Part shown: positions 1-9,308 of the stretch, piece after piece
How the letters are laid out: each line of letters opens with the position of its first letter
How positions within the stretch are numbered: the stretch's first letter is position 1
NCBI RefSeq assembly: GCF_019898765.1
Contig: NZ_JAIOKB010000007.1
Span: 124,001-188,000, forward strand
Direction of reading: 5' to 3'
DNA: 64,000 bases
From: Sphingomonas yunnanensis
GTDB lineage: Bacteria; Pseudomonadota; Alphaproteobacteria; Sphingomonadales; Sphingomonadaceae
The notes under the pieces: model-generated
The model's database searches: none
The model's input: only the letters and a program-made list of their open reading frames with translations
What the model was told of the DNA's origin: nothing
Made by a program: the position numbers and the translations under genes

Positions 1-1
1 G

Positions 2-109
2 GGCGGCGATCGTGTCGGCGGCCCGCCGCCCTTCGCCAAGGAGGATCGCTCGCGCTTTCTCTCCGCGCTGGACGAGGCGATCCAGCGCGCCCGCCGGCGA
101 TCAGGCTAA
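2..109 (+). CDS. C-terminal fragment of an unidentified protein
   Basis: An open frame enters from the left edge and stops at TAA 107-109. It gives about 35 residues, rich in charged and helical residues and ending in an Arg-rich tail. This looks like the end of a real gene that starts outside the window. Codon use matches its neighbours, with strong G/C at third positions. Too little is present to name a family. Its orientation and 120-base spacing from the next gene would allow a shared operon with the acetylesterase gene, but that is inference. Confidence 0.4.
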   Translation, partial: GGDRVGGPPPFAKEDRSRFLSALDEAIQRARRRSG

Positions 110-229
110 CTATACGACATCACGGGCGATTGCGCCTGGACGCGCGCTGACGCAGTCTCGTGCCGGCGACGCCTCCCGCGCCGCCCGGCCCGGATCCCGG
201 CGCCGATCGTCCAGCGGAATTTCTGCCCC

Positions 230-2176
230 ATGCCGATCCGTCCCGCGCGTCACCTCGCCGCCCTGCTCACTGCCTCCGCCCTCGCCGCGCCCGCGCTCGC
301 GGCGCCGAAGCTCGACGGCGCGATCGGCGAGCATGCGGTGCTCCAGCGCGACCGACCGATCGACGTGCGCGGCACAGCGGCACCGGGCGAGACGGTGATG
401 ATCAGCCTCGCCGGCCATAGCGTCAGCGCCACCGCGGCGCGTGACGGTCGCTTCGCCGCGCACCTCCCCGCGCTGCCCGCGGGTGGCCCCTACGAGCTGT
501 CGGTCGCAGCGCCGAGCGGCGCGACGCTGCACGGCGACATCCTGATCGGCGACGTCTTCCTCTGCTCGGGCCAGAGTAACATGGAGCTGACCGTCGACGA
601 TGCGCAGACCCTGTTCGCCGATGCGCACGCGCCACTCGACCCGCAGCTGCGGCTGCTGACGATCGCCAAGAATGCCAGCGCCACGCCGCTCGATCGGCTC
701 GCCACCGCGCCGCACTGGCAGGCGGCGGGGCCGGACAGTACGGGGAGCTTCTCGGCCGCCTGCTTCTACATGGTGCAGTCACTGCGGCGGACGCAGAAGG
801 TGCCGATCGGCGCGATCCACTCCAGCTGGGGTGGGTCGCGGATCAGCGCCTGGATGAGCGACGCCGCGCTGCGTGCCGGCGGCCAGGCGGACGCCGCGAC
901 ACTGATCGCGCTCTACGCGCGCGACCCCGCCACCGCGGTACGACGCGCGATCGGCCAGTGGGAAGACTGGTGGCGCGGCGCCAGCGGCGACTCGCGCGGC
1001 AAGGAGCCGTGGCAGCCCGCGGCCGCGCTCGACTGGCGCGCGGTTCCGGCGCTGACCAACTTCGAGACCTGGGGCGTGCCCGAGCTGACCGATTACAACG
1101 GCATGATCTGGTACCAGAAGACGGTCGACCTCACGCCGGCGCAGGCGCGCGGGCCGGCGACGCTGTCGCTCGGCACCGTCGACGACGCCGACACGACGTG
1201 GGTCAACGGCGTCGGCGTCGGCTCGAGCAGCCTCGCCGCGCAGCCGCGCGTGTACGCGCTGCCCGCGGGCACGCTACGCGCGGGGCGCAACGTGATCACC
1301 GTCAACGACGACGACGTCTACGCGCTCGGCGGCATGACCGGGCCGACCGAGCGGATGCGGCTGACCTTCGCCGACGGCAGTAGCGTCCCGCTCGACAGCG
1401 GCTGGCGCTATGCCGTGGCCAAGCGAGTCGCCGGCGGCGCGCCGCGCGTGCCGTGGGACGACATCAACGGCGCGGGCACGCTCGACAATGCGATGATCGC
1501 GCCGCTCGCGCCGCTCCAGCTCGCCGGCATCGCTTGGTACCAGGGCGAGTCGGACACCGGCCTGCCCGGCTATGACAAGCGCCTCGCCGCGCTGATCGCC
1601 GACTGGCGCCGGCGCATGGGCACCCCCGAGACCGGCTTCGCGGTGGTACAGCTCGCCGACTACGGCACGCGCGCCAAGGCGCCCGCGGAGAGCGGCTGGG
1701 GCACGGTGCGCGACGCGCAGCGCCGCGTCACCGCGGCCGACCCCCACGCCGGGATGGCGGTGGCGCTCGACCTCGGCGACGCGCTCGACATACACCCGGG
1801 CGAGAAGCGCGAGGTCGGGCTGCGGCTCGCGCGCGCGATGCGCGCGGCGCGCTACGGCGAGCCGGTCGCGCCCGCGGGGCCGGCGATCGCGGGGGCGAGG
1901 CGCGGCCCCGACGGCGGCGCGGTGCTGCGCTTCACCGGGGCGACGGGGGCGCTCAGCGCGCGCGGCGCGGCGCAGGCGATCGGCTTCGAGCTGTGCGGCG
2001 CGGCGACGGGATCGTGCCGCTTCGCCGCGGGGACGGTCGCCGGCGACACGCTGACGCTGGCGGGCGACGGTCAGCCGGTGACGCATGTCCGCTACGCCTG
2101 GGCCGAGACACCGGTGATGAATCTGTTCGACGAGGCGCAGCTTCCGGTCGGGACCTTCGACGTGCCGGTGGAGTGA
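230..2176 (+). CDS. Exported sialate O-acetylesterase family (SASA, SGNH-type) hydrolase
   Basis: This 648-residue protein belongs to the DUF303/SASA carbohydrate-esterase family, which removes acetyl groups from glycans. A hydrophobic leader rich in Ala/Leu (about residues 7-25) predicts a signal peptide, so it should act in the periplasm or outside the cell. The SGNH nucleophile block GQSNM is at 114-118 (Ser116). A second family block, AWYQGESDTG, lies in the C-terminal half. A central segment with a sugar-binding jelly-roll look (around 280-390) interrupts the hydrolase domain, as in larger SASA members. Start ATG 230 sits just ahead of the leader, although its ribosome site is weak. The GH43, esterase and GH9 genes next door suggest the target is an acetylated plant hemicellulose rather than sialic acid. 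That substrate is inferred. Confidence 0.85.
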   Translation: MPIRPARHLAALLTASALAAPALAAPKLDGAIGEHAVLQRDRPIDVRGTAAPGETVMISLAGHSVSATAARDGRFAAHLPALPAGGPYELSVAAPSGATLHGDILIGDVFLCSGQSNMELTVDDAQTLFADAHAPLDPQLRLLTIAKNASATPLDRLATAPHWQAAGPDSTGSFSAACFYMVQSLRRTQKVPIGAIHSSWGGSRISAWMSDAALRAGGQADAATLIALYARDPATAVRRAIGQWEDWWRGASGDSRGKEPWQPAAALDWRAVPALTNFETWGVPELTDYNGMIWYQKTVDLTPAQARGPATLSLGTVDDADTTWVNGVGVGSSSLAAQPRVYALPAGTLRAGRNVITVNDDDVYALGGMTGPTERMRLTFADGSSVPLDSGWRYAVAKRVAGGAPRVPWDDINGAGTLDNAMIAPLAPLQLAGIAWYQGESDTGLPGYDKRLAALIADWRRRMGTPETGFAVVQLADYGTRAKAPAESGWGTVRDAQRRVTAADPHAGMAVALDLGDALDIHPGEKREVGLRLARAMRAARYGEPVAPAGPAIAGARRGPDGGAVLRFTGATGALSARGAAQAIGFELCGAATGSCRFAAGTVAGDTLTLAGDGQPVTHVRYAWAETPVMNLFDEAQLPVGTFDVPVE

Positions 2177-2238
2177 GCGGGGCGGGCGTCGGAGAAGGCG
2201 GGTACACGATCAGCGTCTACGGACGAGACGTTGAATAA

Positions 2239-2346
2239 GCTCAGCCCTCCCCTTCAGGGGAGGGGACGGGGGTGGGGCTTCTGCCCAGGCGCTGCGTCTG
2301 CGGATGCGCCCCACCCCAACCCCTCCCCTGAAAGGGGAGGAGCTCA
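2239..2346. repeat. Palindromic intergenic repeat, family A
   Basis: This is a folded element of about 108 bases. One arm has CCCTCCCCTTCAGGGGAGGG followed by GGGGGTGGGGC, and the other has GCCCCACCCCAACCCC followed by CCTCCCCTGAAAGGGG. Each arm is itself a hairpin, and the two arms are complementary to each other. A related copy lies at 54396-54500 and a half-copy at 27149-27174. It sits between two convergent stop codons and could act as a bidirectional terminator. It resembles the BIME/REP-like elements common in sphingomonad genomes. Confidence 0.75.
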
Positions 2347-2370
2347 CCGATCGCCGTGAGACCGGGCTCT

Positions 2371-3933
2371 CTACCGCCGCGCGCCCTCGCCCGCCGCTAC
2401 CGGCGACAGCGTGAACGAGTCGACGTCCACCCACCCCCTGCTCTCGCCCGGCGCGTAGCAGAACAGGGCAAACTGCTCGCCCTGGAAGGTACCGGTGCGC
2501 CAGGCGAAGCGCAGCGGGAAGTCGCCGCCGAGCCCGCGCCAGCGGCGCCCGTCCTCGCTGTACGCGAGGCGGCCGGTGGATGCCTTGAAGTCCATCTCGG
2601 TACGGAGCCACAGCCGCTCGCCCGCGAGCGGCACGGTGGCGCGCGTCTCGGTGCGTGCGCCCTCGACCTGGTCCTCGGTCACCTCCATCGCCAGCGACGC
2701 ACGCCCGTCCGGCCCGCGCATGGCGGTGAGGTTGGCGCTCACCTGGCCGAGCGTGCCGAAGCCGCAGCGATCGCCCGGGGCGAGATGCGCGAGGTCGAGC
2801 ACCACCTCGCCGCGGCTCGCCGGCCCCTGCCCCTTCTGCGTCAGCGTGTTGCGTGCCTCCCAGAAGCGCGCGGCGCGCGTCGGGCGCAGCCGCAGCCAGC
2901 CCGCGCGCTCGGTGAGCGACCAGCGACGGTCGTCCGGGTTGTGGTTCCACTGCCACTGCACACCGAGCGTCGGTCGGTCGAACGTGTCGGACGAGGGCGG
3001 CTCGGTGAAGGCGCCGCCGGCGATCGGCTTGCGCGCGCGCATGGGCACGCGACCCGGCACCTCGGGCGCACCCCAGACTGGCCAGTCGTCTTGCCAGAAC
3101 ACGGGCGAGAAGTTCGTCATCCGCCCGACCGCGCCGCTGTCCTCCATCACGAAGCCGAACCAGCCGCCGCCTGGCAGATCGACCAGCGCGCCCTGATGGC
3201 CGCCGCTGTGATCGTCGATCTGGTCGCGCGTTTCCCACGGGCCGAACAGGCTGCGCGAGCGCGACACGCTCAGCGCCAGCCGCGGCGGCAGCGCGTTGAA
3301 GAGGTAGTAATAATCGCCGCGCCGGATCAGCTTCGAGCCTTCCGCGCCCTTGATATAATGGATCTTGCGCGCGTCGGTGACCTTGGAGAGCGTGCGGTCG
3401 AGCGTCAGCAGCGTGATCGTGCCGTCGGCGGTGGTCGCGGTCGCCAGATAGGCGCGGCCGTCGCGCTCGATGAACAGCCCTGGATCGAACGCCTCGCGGT
3501 CCAGCTCGTGGTAGCGCCACGGGCCGCGGATGCTTCTGGCGTAGTAGATCCGCGTCTTCTGCCCCACCGGCGTGATCGCGAGATAGAAGGTGCCGTCGTG
3601 GTGGCGCAGGCTGGCGGCGTAGAGACCCTTGCGGTAGGCGTCGCCGCCGACGAGATCGTAGCGCGGATCGCCGTCGAGCTTCGCCGCGACATGGGTCGCG
3701 ATCGTCCAGTTGATCAGATCGCGGCTGTGCAGGATCGTGATGCCAGGGACGTTCACGAAGGTGGTCGAGACGAAATAATAGTCGCGCTTGACGCGTATCA
3801 CGTCGGGGTCGGGGTAGTCGGCGTAAAGCACCGGGTTGCGATAGCTGCCGTCACCCTGGTCGGCGCGCCACACCTGCGCCGTCGCGGCGCCCGAGACGGC
3901 GAGCAGCAGCGCCGCCAGCGCGCGCCGCCTCAC
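2371..3933 (-). CDS. Exported glycoside hydrolase family 43 (xylosidase/arabinofuranosidase-type)
   Basis: The product is 520 residues with a short cleavable signal peptide ending near AATAQ (residue 20). The five-bladed GH43 propeller is clear: NPVLYADYPDPDVI holds the likely general base Asp42, FDPGLF the pKa-setting Asp150, and KGAEGSK the likely general acid Glu198. A C-terminal concanavalin-like domain (about 320-515) is the type found in beta-xylosidase-like GH43 enzymes. The start is GTG 3931-3933, which overlaps the stop of the upstream esterase gene by four bases (GTGA). That overlap implies translational coupling. The likely job is removing xylose or arabinose from hemicellulose fragments. 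The exact linkage cannot be read from sequence. Confidence 0.9.
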   Translation of the reverse strand: MRRRALAALLLAVSGAATAQVWRADQGDGSYRNPVLYADYPDPDVIRVKRDYYFVSTTFVNVPGITILHSRDLINWTIATHVAAKLDGDPRYDLVGGDAYRKGLYAASLRHHDGTFYLAITPVGQKTRIYYARSIRGPWRYHELDREAFDPGLFIERDGRAYLATATTADGTITLLTLDRTLSKVTDARKIHYIKGAEGSKLIRRGDYYYLFNALPPRLALSVSRSRSLFGPWETRDQIDDHSGGHQGALVDLPGGGWFGFVMEDSGAVGRMTNFSPVFWQDDWPVWGAPEVPGRVPMRARKPIAGGAFTEPPSSDTFDRPTLGVQWQWNHNPDDRRWSLTERAGWLRLRPTRAARFWEARNTLTQKGQGPASRGEVVLDLAHLAPGDRCGFGTLGQVSANLTAMRGPDGRASLAMEVTEDQVEGARTETRATVPLAGERLWLRTEMDFKASTGRLAYSEDGRRWRGLGGDFPLRFAWRTGTFQGEQFALFCYAPGESRGWVDVDSFTLSPVAAGEGARR

Positions 3934-4994
3934 GGGAACACCAAAGCGCGCGAGAAGAAGGGAATTACCTGCTCCTGCACGCGCGCCGAGACGCCGCTGA
4001 CATGGTCGCCCGGGTACACCGCGAAATCGTGTCTGATGCCGTAGCGGTCGAGCGCGGCGTGGAGCGCCTGCACGTCGTCCTTCAGTCCGTCGCGGTCGCC
4101 GACGTCGAGCCCGATCGCGCGATACTGGCGCAGGTTGCCGACATATTGGTCGAGCATCGCCAGCGGCGCGTTGGCCGCCCAGCGCGCCACCACCTCGGGG
4201 CGCGGCCGGCCGTTCTCGGTCGGCAGGTCGAGGAAGAGCGGCGGTTTGGTGGGATTGGGCGACCAGGCCGCCGCGGCGGCGAGCTGCGCGCGCTGGCCCC
4301 AGCTCAGCGTCCCAGAGTCGGCGGGCGAGCGCAGCGCGGCGAAGGTCTTCTCGTCCGCAACCGCGTCACCGCCCGGGGTGCGCGCGGAGAGGCAGCACGG
4401 GCTCATCATGTATAGCGCGCCGAACGTCTCGGGGTGCTTCATCCCGATCCGCGCGGTCCCGTAGCCGCCCATGGAGTGGCCGGCAAGCCCGCGGCTCGTC
4501 CGATCGGCCACGGTGCGATAGTGCGTATCGACGTAGCCGACGAGGTCGCGCGCGACGAAGCTCTCGAAGTCGCCCGTCGTCACCGAGCTCGAGTACATCG
4601 ACCCATTGTGCGCGGTCTTGCTGTCCGGGAGCACGACGATCATCTCGCGCGCGCCCTGCGCGAAGGCACCCTCGATCGTCTGCGGCACGTGGATCTCGCG
4701 GGTCCATTGCTCCGCCCCGATCGAATAGCCGTGGAGCGCGTAGACCACGGGGTAGCGGCGCTTCGGGCTGCTCTTGTAGCTGGGCGGCAGCACGACCAAC
4801 ACCGCGCGGTCGGCGCTGTCACCTTCGAGGCTGCCCTCGAGCGAGCGACCATGGACGGTGATACGCTCGACGATCGCAGGCTTCGCGCCTGCCACCGCAG
4901 GAGGCGCGGTCGTGGCGACTTGGGCCGGCGCGGCGGATGCCAGTGAGGCGCCCAGCATCGCCGCAGCGGCGCACAGAAAACGACCGAGCCTCAT
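3930..4994 (-). CDS. Exported esterase D / feruloyl-esterase-like alpha/beta hydrolase
   Basis: This 354-residue alpha/beta hydrolase has an N-terminal signal peptide ending around residue 25. The oxyanion-side motif ALHGY is near 86-90, the nucleophile elbow GHSMGG at 172-177 (Ser174), and the likely catalytic His sits in YPGDHVS near the C terminus. The fold is that of the putative esterase family (esterase D, S-formylglutathione hydrolase, bacterial feruloyl esterases). Start ATG 4992-4994 has a good purine-rich ribosome site just upstream (GGGAGAGGG). It overlaps the GH43 gene and probably forms a two-gene operon with it. It may release acyl or feruloyl decorations ahead of GH43. The substrate is inferred from context. 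Confidence 0.85.
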   Translation of the reverse strand: MRLGRFLCAAAAMLGASLASAAPAQVATTAPPAVAGAKPAIVERITVHGRSLEGSLEGDSADRAVLVVLPPSYKSSPKRRYPVVYALHGYSIGAEQWTREIHVPQTIEGAFAQGAREMIVVLPDSKTAHNGSMYSSSVTTGDFESFVARDLVGYVDTHYRTVADRTSRGLAGHSMGGYGTARIGMKHPETFGALYMMSPCCLSARTPGGDAVADEKTFAALRSPADSGTLSWGQRAQLAAAAAWSPNPTKPPLFLDLPTENGRPRPEVVARWAANAPLAMLDQYVGNLRQYRAIGLDVGDRDGLKDDVQALHAALDRYGIRHDFAVYPGDHVSGVSARVQEQVIPFFSRALVFP

Positions 4995-5006
4995 CCACCC
5001 TCTCCC

Positions 5007-5020
5007 TGTTACCGCTATCG
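5007..5020. promoter_or_regulatory. Possible second LacI-type operator half-match
   Basis: TGTTACCGCTATCG resembles the core of the palindrome at 5113-5135. It lies directly in front of the esterase gene and overlaps the edge of its ribosome-binding region. With the other site it would flank the divergent promoter region. The match is imperfect, so confidence is low. Confidence 0.3.
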
Positions 5021-5112
5021 CCTATGGCAGTCGGCCTCTCGGTTGCGGACAGTAAGTAGTTGAGCCGGCGGGCGTCAATGACGTCGTCTTGATCCACGGC
5101 ATATGGCGTCCA

Positions 5113-5135
5113 CCGATGTTAGCGCTATACATCGG
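5113..5135. promoter_or_regulatory. LacI/GalR-type palindromic operator in the divergent hydrolase promoter region
   Basis: The centre TAGCGCTA is a perfect palindrome, embedded in TGTTAGCGCTATACA. The flanks CCGATGT and ACATCGG are exact inverted repeats, off by one spacer base. This is the form of operators bound by LacI-family sugar repressors (TGTTAGCGCTAACA-like). It sits about 40 bases before the GH9 start and about 120 bases from the divergent esterase start, so one repressor could control both units. The regulator gene is not in the window. Confidence 0.6.
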
Positions 5136-5173
5136 CCGGTGACCGGCGATCGGCCGGCGCGAGGAGGACGAGG

Positions 5174-7708
5174 ATGAGCAAGGCGCGGATCGGCATCGGT
5201 GTATCGGTCATCGCGATGCTGCTGGCGAGCGCAGCCCCGGCGCAATCGCGCCGCGCGGCGCCGCCCGCGGGCGAGATGACGCTCAACACCAGCGGCTACT
5301 ACGAGTCGCCCGGCGCCAACGTGCTGGTCTTCTCCAATTGGTACGACGGGCTGTTCGCCGACTCGAAGATCAGCGGCGTCGAGATCATCCAGCAGGACGA
5401 GCGGATCGCAACCAACGGGGACGTCCGTCTCGCCGCCACGCCGGGCCAGTGGGACCCGACCGCGCGTTTCATCGGGCGCGAGGTCGACCAACGCAGCGGC
5501 GCGGTCACGGTGACGCTGGAATACCCCGACCAGCACTGGCGCTACCGGATCCGCTCGGAGAGTGCGGGCGGCGGCGTGAAGGTCTCGGTGCTGCTCGACC
5601 AGCCGGTGCCCGAGGCGCTGGCGGGCCGCGCCGGCTTCAATCTCGAATTCCTGCCCGCCGCCTACTTCCATCACGGCTATCTCGCCGACGACCGCACCGG
5701 CACCTTCCCGCTCTACCCCGCCGACGCGATGACGCGCACGCCCGAGCGCAACGCAGCGAGCGGCCGGGCCGAAGGCCCGGGCGCCGAGCCGCAGCCGATC
5801 GCCGCGGCACGCCGCTTCGTGCTCGCGCCCGAGGACGCGACGCGGCGCGTGACGATCGAGTCGAGCGAGCCCGTGGAACTCTACGACGGGCGCAACCAGG
5901 CGCAGAACGGCTGGTTCGTGCTTCGCTCGTTGCTGCCGACGGGGAAGACCGGCGCGGTGCTCGAATGGACGGTGCGCCCGACCAGCGTGCCGGGATGGCG
6001 CCGCGCGCCGGTGATCGCGCACTCGCAGCTCGGCTATGCGCCGGGCGGCCGCAAGGTGGCGACGATCGAGCTCGACCGCGCCGACACGCGCGCGCTGACG
6101 CCGCGGCTGCTGCGCGTCGGTGGCGACGGCGCGATGACGCCGGTGACGATCCCCGCCGCCACGCGCTGGGGCGACTATCTGCGCTATGCCTACCTGCGGC
6201 TCGACTTCAGCGCGGTGCGCCAGCCGGGGCTCTACGTGCTCGAGTACGGCACCACCCGCACCGCGCCGTTCCGCATCGCCGACGACGTCTATGCCGGCGC
6301 GTGGCACCCGACGCTCGACGTCTATTTTCCGGTGGCGATGGACCATATGTACGTCAACGAGGGCTATCGCGTGTGGCACGGTGAGGCGCACCGTGACGAC
6401 GCGCGCCAGGCGCCGGTCAGCCACGAGCATATCGACCTCTACGCGCAGGGCCCGACCACCGACAGCAAGTACAAGCCGGGCGAGCACATCCCGGGTCTGA
6501 ACACCGGCGGCTGGTTCGACGCGGGCGACTTCGACGTCCGCACCCAGTCGCAATATCAGGTGATCCGCTCGATGGTGGACAGCTGGGAACGCTGGCGCCC
6601 GACGCGCGACACCACCGCGGTGGACGAGGCGCGCCGCCGCACCGAGATGCACGTGCCCGACGGCACGCCCGACCTGCTCCAGCAGATCGCGCACGGCACG
6701 CGCCAGCTGGTCGCGCAGTTCGACGCGATCGGCCACGCGATCCACGGCATCGTCGAGCCGGACGTCGCGCAATATACCCACCTCGGCGACGCCTCGACCA
6801 AGACCGACGGGCTGATCTACGATCCATCGCTCAAGCTCGGCGAAGAGAAGGGCGGCCGCAGCGGGATGCCCGACGATCGCTGGGCCTTCACGACCAAGGC
6901 CTCCGCGCTCAACTACGGATCGATCGCTGGCCTGGCCGCGGCGTCGCGCGCGCTGCAGACCGCCGATCCCGCGCTGGCGCAGCGCGCGCTCGCGCTGGCC
7001 GCCGCGACATGGGCGGAGGAGCAGTCGCACCCGCCCGACCTCTACCAGCACGGCAACACCACTGGCGGGCCGCTCGAGATGGAGCGCTTCTCCGCCGCGG
7101 TCGAGCTCCTGCGCACCACGCGCGATCCGCGTTACGTCACCGCGGTCGAGTCGCTGTACCCCGAGGTGGAGAAGCGCTTCGCACCGAGCCTGCGCGACGC
7201 GGTCGCGGCGATCCCGTTCATGCCCGCCTCCTATCGCGCGCGCCTCGTGCCGACGGTTCGCGCCTATGCGGCCGAGGCGGACAAGGCCGCGGCCGCCAAC
7301 CCCTTCGGCGTGCCGATCACGACGGGCGGCTGGGCCGGCAGCGGCACGGTGATGGGCTATGCCCTCAACGCTTACGCGCTGCACAAGGCCTTTCCCGAGA
7401 TCGTCCCCGCCGACGCGGTCTTCCGCGGTGCCGAATTCCTGCTCGGCCACCATCCCGGCTCGGATCGCTCGTTCGTCTCGGCGGTGGGAACGCTGTCGAA
7501 GGAGGTCGCCTACGGCAACAACCGCGCCGACTTCTCCTTCATCGCCGGCGGCGTCGTCCCCGGCGTGCTGGTGATCAAGCCGGACTTCCCCGAGAACCAC
7601 GAGGACTGGCCGTTCTTCTGGGGCGAGAACGAATATGTCATTCCCGAGGGCGCGATGTGGATCGAGCTGGCGCAGGCGGTCGACGAGCTCGCGCGCGAGC
7701 GGCGGTGA
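5174..7708 (+). CDS. Exported glycoside hydrolase family 9 endoglucanase-type enzyme
   Basis: This 844-residue protein has a signal peptide (residues 1-24). A long N-terminal region (about 35-270) is followed by an Ig-like CelD_N-type domain (about 275-375) and the (alpha/alpha)6 GH9 catalytic domain. The catalytic aspartates are in GGWFDAGDF (Asp449 and Asp452). The likely general acid is Glu820 in GENEYV near the C terminus. Start ATG 5174 follows a strong ribosome site (GAGGAGGACGAGG). The N-terminal segment is longer than in typical GH9 cellulases and may be an extra binding module. The enzyme should cut beta-1,4-glucan or mixed glucans outside the cytoplasm. The adjacent palindrome suggests sugar-induced expression together with the esterase-GH43 pair. 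Confidence 0.88.
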   Translation: MSKARIGIGVSVIAMLLASAAPAQSRRAAPPAGEMTLNTSGYYESPGANVLVFSNWYDGLFADSKISGVEIIQQDERIATNGDVRLAATPGQWDPTARFIGREVDQRSGAVTVTLEYPDQHWRYRIRSESAGGGVKVSVLLDQPVPEALAGRAGFNLEFLPAAYFHHGYLADDRTGTFPLYPADAMTRTPERNAASGRAEGPGAEPQPIAAARRFVLAPEDATRRVTIESSEPVELYDGRNQAQNGWFVLRSLLPTGKTGAVLEWTVRPTSVPGWRRAPVIAHSQLGYAPGGRKVATIELDRADTRALTPRLLRVGGDGAMTPVTIPAATRWGDYLRYAYLRLDFSAVRQPGLYVLEYGTTRTAPFRIADDVYAGAWHPTLDVYFPVAMDHMYVNEGYRVWHGEAHRDDARQAPVSHEHIDLYAQGPTTDSKYKPGEHIPGLNTGGWFDAGDFDVRTQSQYQVIRSMVDSWERWRPTRDTTAVDEARRRTEMHVPDGTPDLLQQIAHGTRQLVAQFDAIGHAIHGIVEPDVAQYTHLGDASTKTDGLIYDPSLKLGEEKGGRSGMPDDRWAFTTKASALNYGSIAGLAAASRALQTADPALAQRALALAAATWAEEQSHPPDLYQHGNTTGGPLEMERFSAAVELLRTTRDPRYVTAVESLYPEVEKRFAPSLRDAVAAIPFMPASYRARLVPTVRAYAAEADKAAAANPFGVPITTGGWAGSGTVMGYALNAYALHKAFPEIVPADAVFRGAEFLLGHHPGSDRSFVSAVGTLSKEVAYGNNRADFSFIAGGVVPGVLVIKPDFPENHEDWPFFWGENEYVIPEGAMWIELAQAVDELARERR

Positions 7709-7725
7709 TGCGGCAGTGACGCGCC

Positions 7726-9225
7726 CTACACCGCCGTACCGCTCGCCGCGGGCGCGGGCGCGGGCACGCGCCGGCGCGATCCCGCCAGCACGGCGGTGGC
7801 GAGCAGCGGCAGCAACCAGATGACGCGGCTCTGATAGCGGTCGTGCGGCTTCGAGAAGGCGCCGCACACCGCGGCGTTGAGCAGGATGCCGGCGAGAACG
7901 ATCGCGACATAGCCGCGCGTCGCTGCGGGCATCGTGTCACGCCGTACCGCGCCCAGCGCGAGCAGGGCGGCGAGCGCGAGCAGCGTGACCGGCGCGGCCA
8001 GCAGGTCGTAATAGACGCTCGGGAATTCGCCCTGTGCCGCGCGGGTTGAATCGAACGTGGCGCGCACCGCCGGGGGCAGCTTATCCCGGTTGATCCCACC
8101 CAGTCGCGCGTCGGCGATATCATCCACCTGCCAGCGCAGCAGCTGCCCGCCGATGTTGCGCAGCGAGGTGCCGATCACCGTCAGCGGCTGGTCGGCCAGC
8201 ACCGCGAGGACGAAGCCGCGCTCCTCGGCGGCGACGCGGCGCCGATCCTCGGGCGGCATGCCCATGAAGCTGCCGCGGCCGCTCGCCCAGAGGAAGGAGT
8301 CGCTGTCCTCCGGGATGGCGTCGCGATACTGGCAGAGCGTCAGCGTCGAGCCATTGGCGCAGGCGCGATCGAGATAGTCGCGCCCCGGTCCGTCGGCGAT
8401 CAGCCGCGCCGCCACGAAGGGAGGCCGCACGGGCGGGAAGCCGGTCATCTTGCGCACCGCCGCGCCGAACGCTGCCTCGCCGCCCGCGCCGACCAGCAGC
8501 GCCAGCGCGATCGGGGCGAGACACAGCGCGGTGCGGGTCCTCATCCGCCATATGAGCAGCAGGCTCACCAGCAGGCCGATCACGAGCAGGTTGCCGCTGT
8601 GGAACAGCGCCGCGGCGGCGAGCAGCACCGACCAGAAGGCACGCTCGCCGCGCGCCATGGCGCGCCAGTAGAGCGCGATCTGCGCCGTCGCCAGGATCGC
8701 GAGTGGCGCGAAGATGTCGGGCATCAGCAGCGCCACCTGAAGCCCGACGCTGGTCACGGCCGCCACCACGAGGACGGGCCACAGCCGCTCGGGCGAGTCG
8801 AGGCGGCATGCGACCCGGCGCGCGGCGAGCAGCGCCGCGGTGGCCGTTACCAGCGCCTGAACGATGGCGACCCACCAGAAGCTGCCGAGCCAATCGGCGG
8901 CGTAGAGCAGAGCGCCGTAGAAGACCGACCGCCCCGACAGGACGACCGGGAAACTGGCCGCGGGCGTTGCCGGGCGCTCCGCCAACTCCTCGCCGCCGGC
9001 CGACCGCGCGGCAGCTGCCGGGATGGCGCGCGCCGAGAGTGCCCGCTTCGCGTTCTCTGACCAGGCCGAGCTGTGCCCCGTCGCCGCGACCATGGCGGCG
9101 TCGACGCCGCGGATGTAGGTGGTGGTATCGGGAAATTGCAGCACGCCGCGGTTCACCGCCGCCGGCAGCAGCAGCAGCAGCGCGAGCAGCGCGATGAGGC
9201 CGGCGAGAACGCCCCGACCCTGCAT
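7726..9225 (-). CDS. Polytopic inner-membrane protein of unknown function
   Basis: The product has 499 residues and roughly ten hydrophobic segments. The first is near residues 5-25 and the last near 470-485, separated by Arg-rich cytoplasmic loops. A large polar loop near 290-400 carries several charged residues. The topology recalls GT-C-type glycosyltransferases and other lipid-linked sugar enzymes. No diagnostic catalytic motif is visible, so I do not assign a function. The gene converges on the GH9 gene with 17 bases between the stops. A purine-poor spacer precedes the start, so the exact N terminus is uncertain by a few codons. Confidence 0.7.
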   Translation of the reverse strand: MQGRGVLAGLIALLALLLLLPAAVNRGVLQFPDTTTYIRGVDAAMVAATGHSSAWSENAKRALSARAIPAAAARSAGGEELAERPATPAASFPVVLSGRSVFYGALLYAADWLGSFWWVAIVQALVTATAALLAARRVACRLDSPERLWPVLVVAAVTSVGLQVALLMPDIFAPLAILATAQIALYWRAMARGERAFWSVLLAAAALFHSGNLLVIGLLVSLLLIWRMRTRTALCLAPIALALLVGAGGEAAFGAAVRKMTGFPPVRPPFVAARLIADGPGRDYLDRACANGSTLTLCQYRDAIPEDSDSFLWASGRGSFMGMPPEDRRRVAAEERGFVLAVLADQPLTVIGTSLRNIGGQLLRWQVDDIADARLGGINRDKLPPAVRATFDSTRAAQGEFPSVYYDLLAAPVTLLALAALLALGAVRRDTMPAATRGYVAIVLAGILLNAAVCGAFSKPHDRYQSRVIWLLPLLATAVLAGSRRRVPAPAPAASGTAV

Positions 9226-9308
9226 ATGTCCCCCTGGTGATCCGCCCTCCGCTTAGCTCTTCGGGAATAGCTCGGTAAAGCGGTGATCGGTGCCTGGAAC
9301 GGGACGGT

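Noticed and set aside
5075-7867. A 930-codon open frame antisense to the GH9 gene
   Set aside because: It has low-complexity Arg/Ala/Leu composition and no signal or domain. The + strand frame has clear GH9 catalytic motifs.
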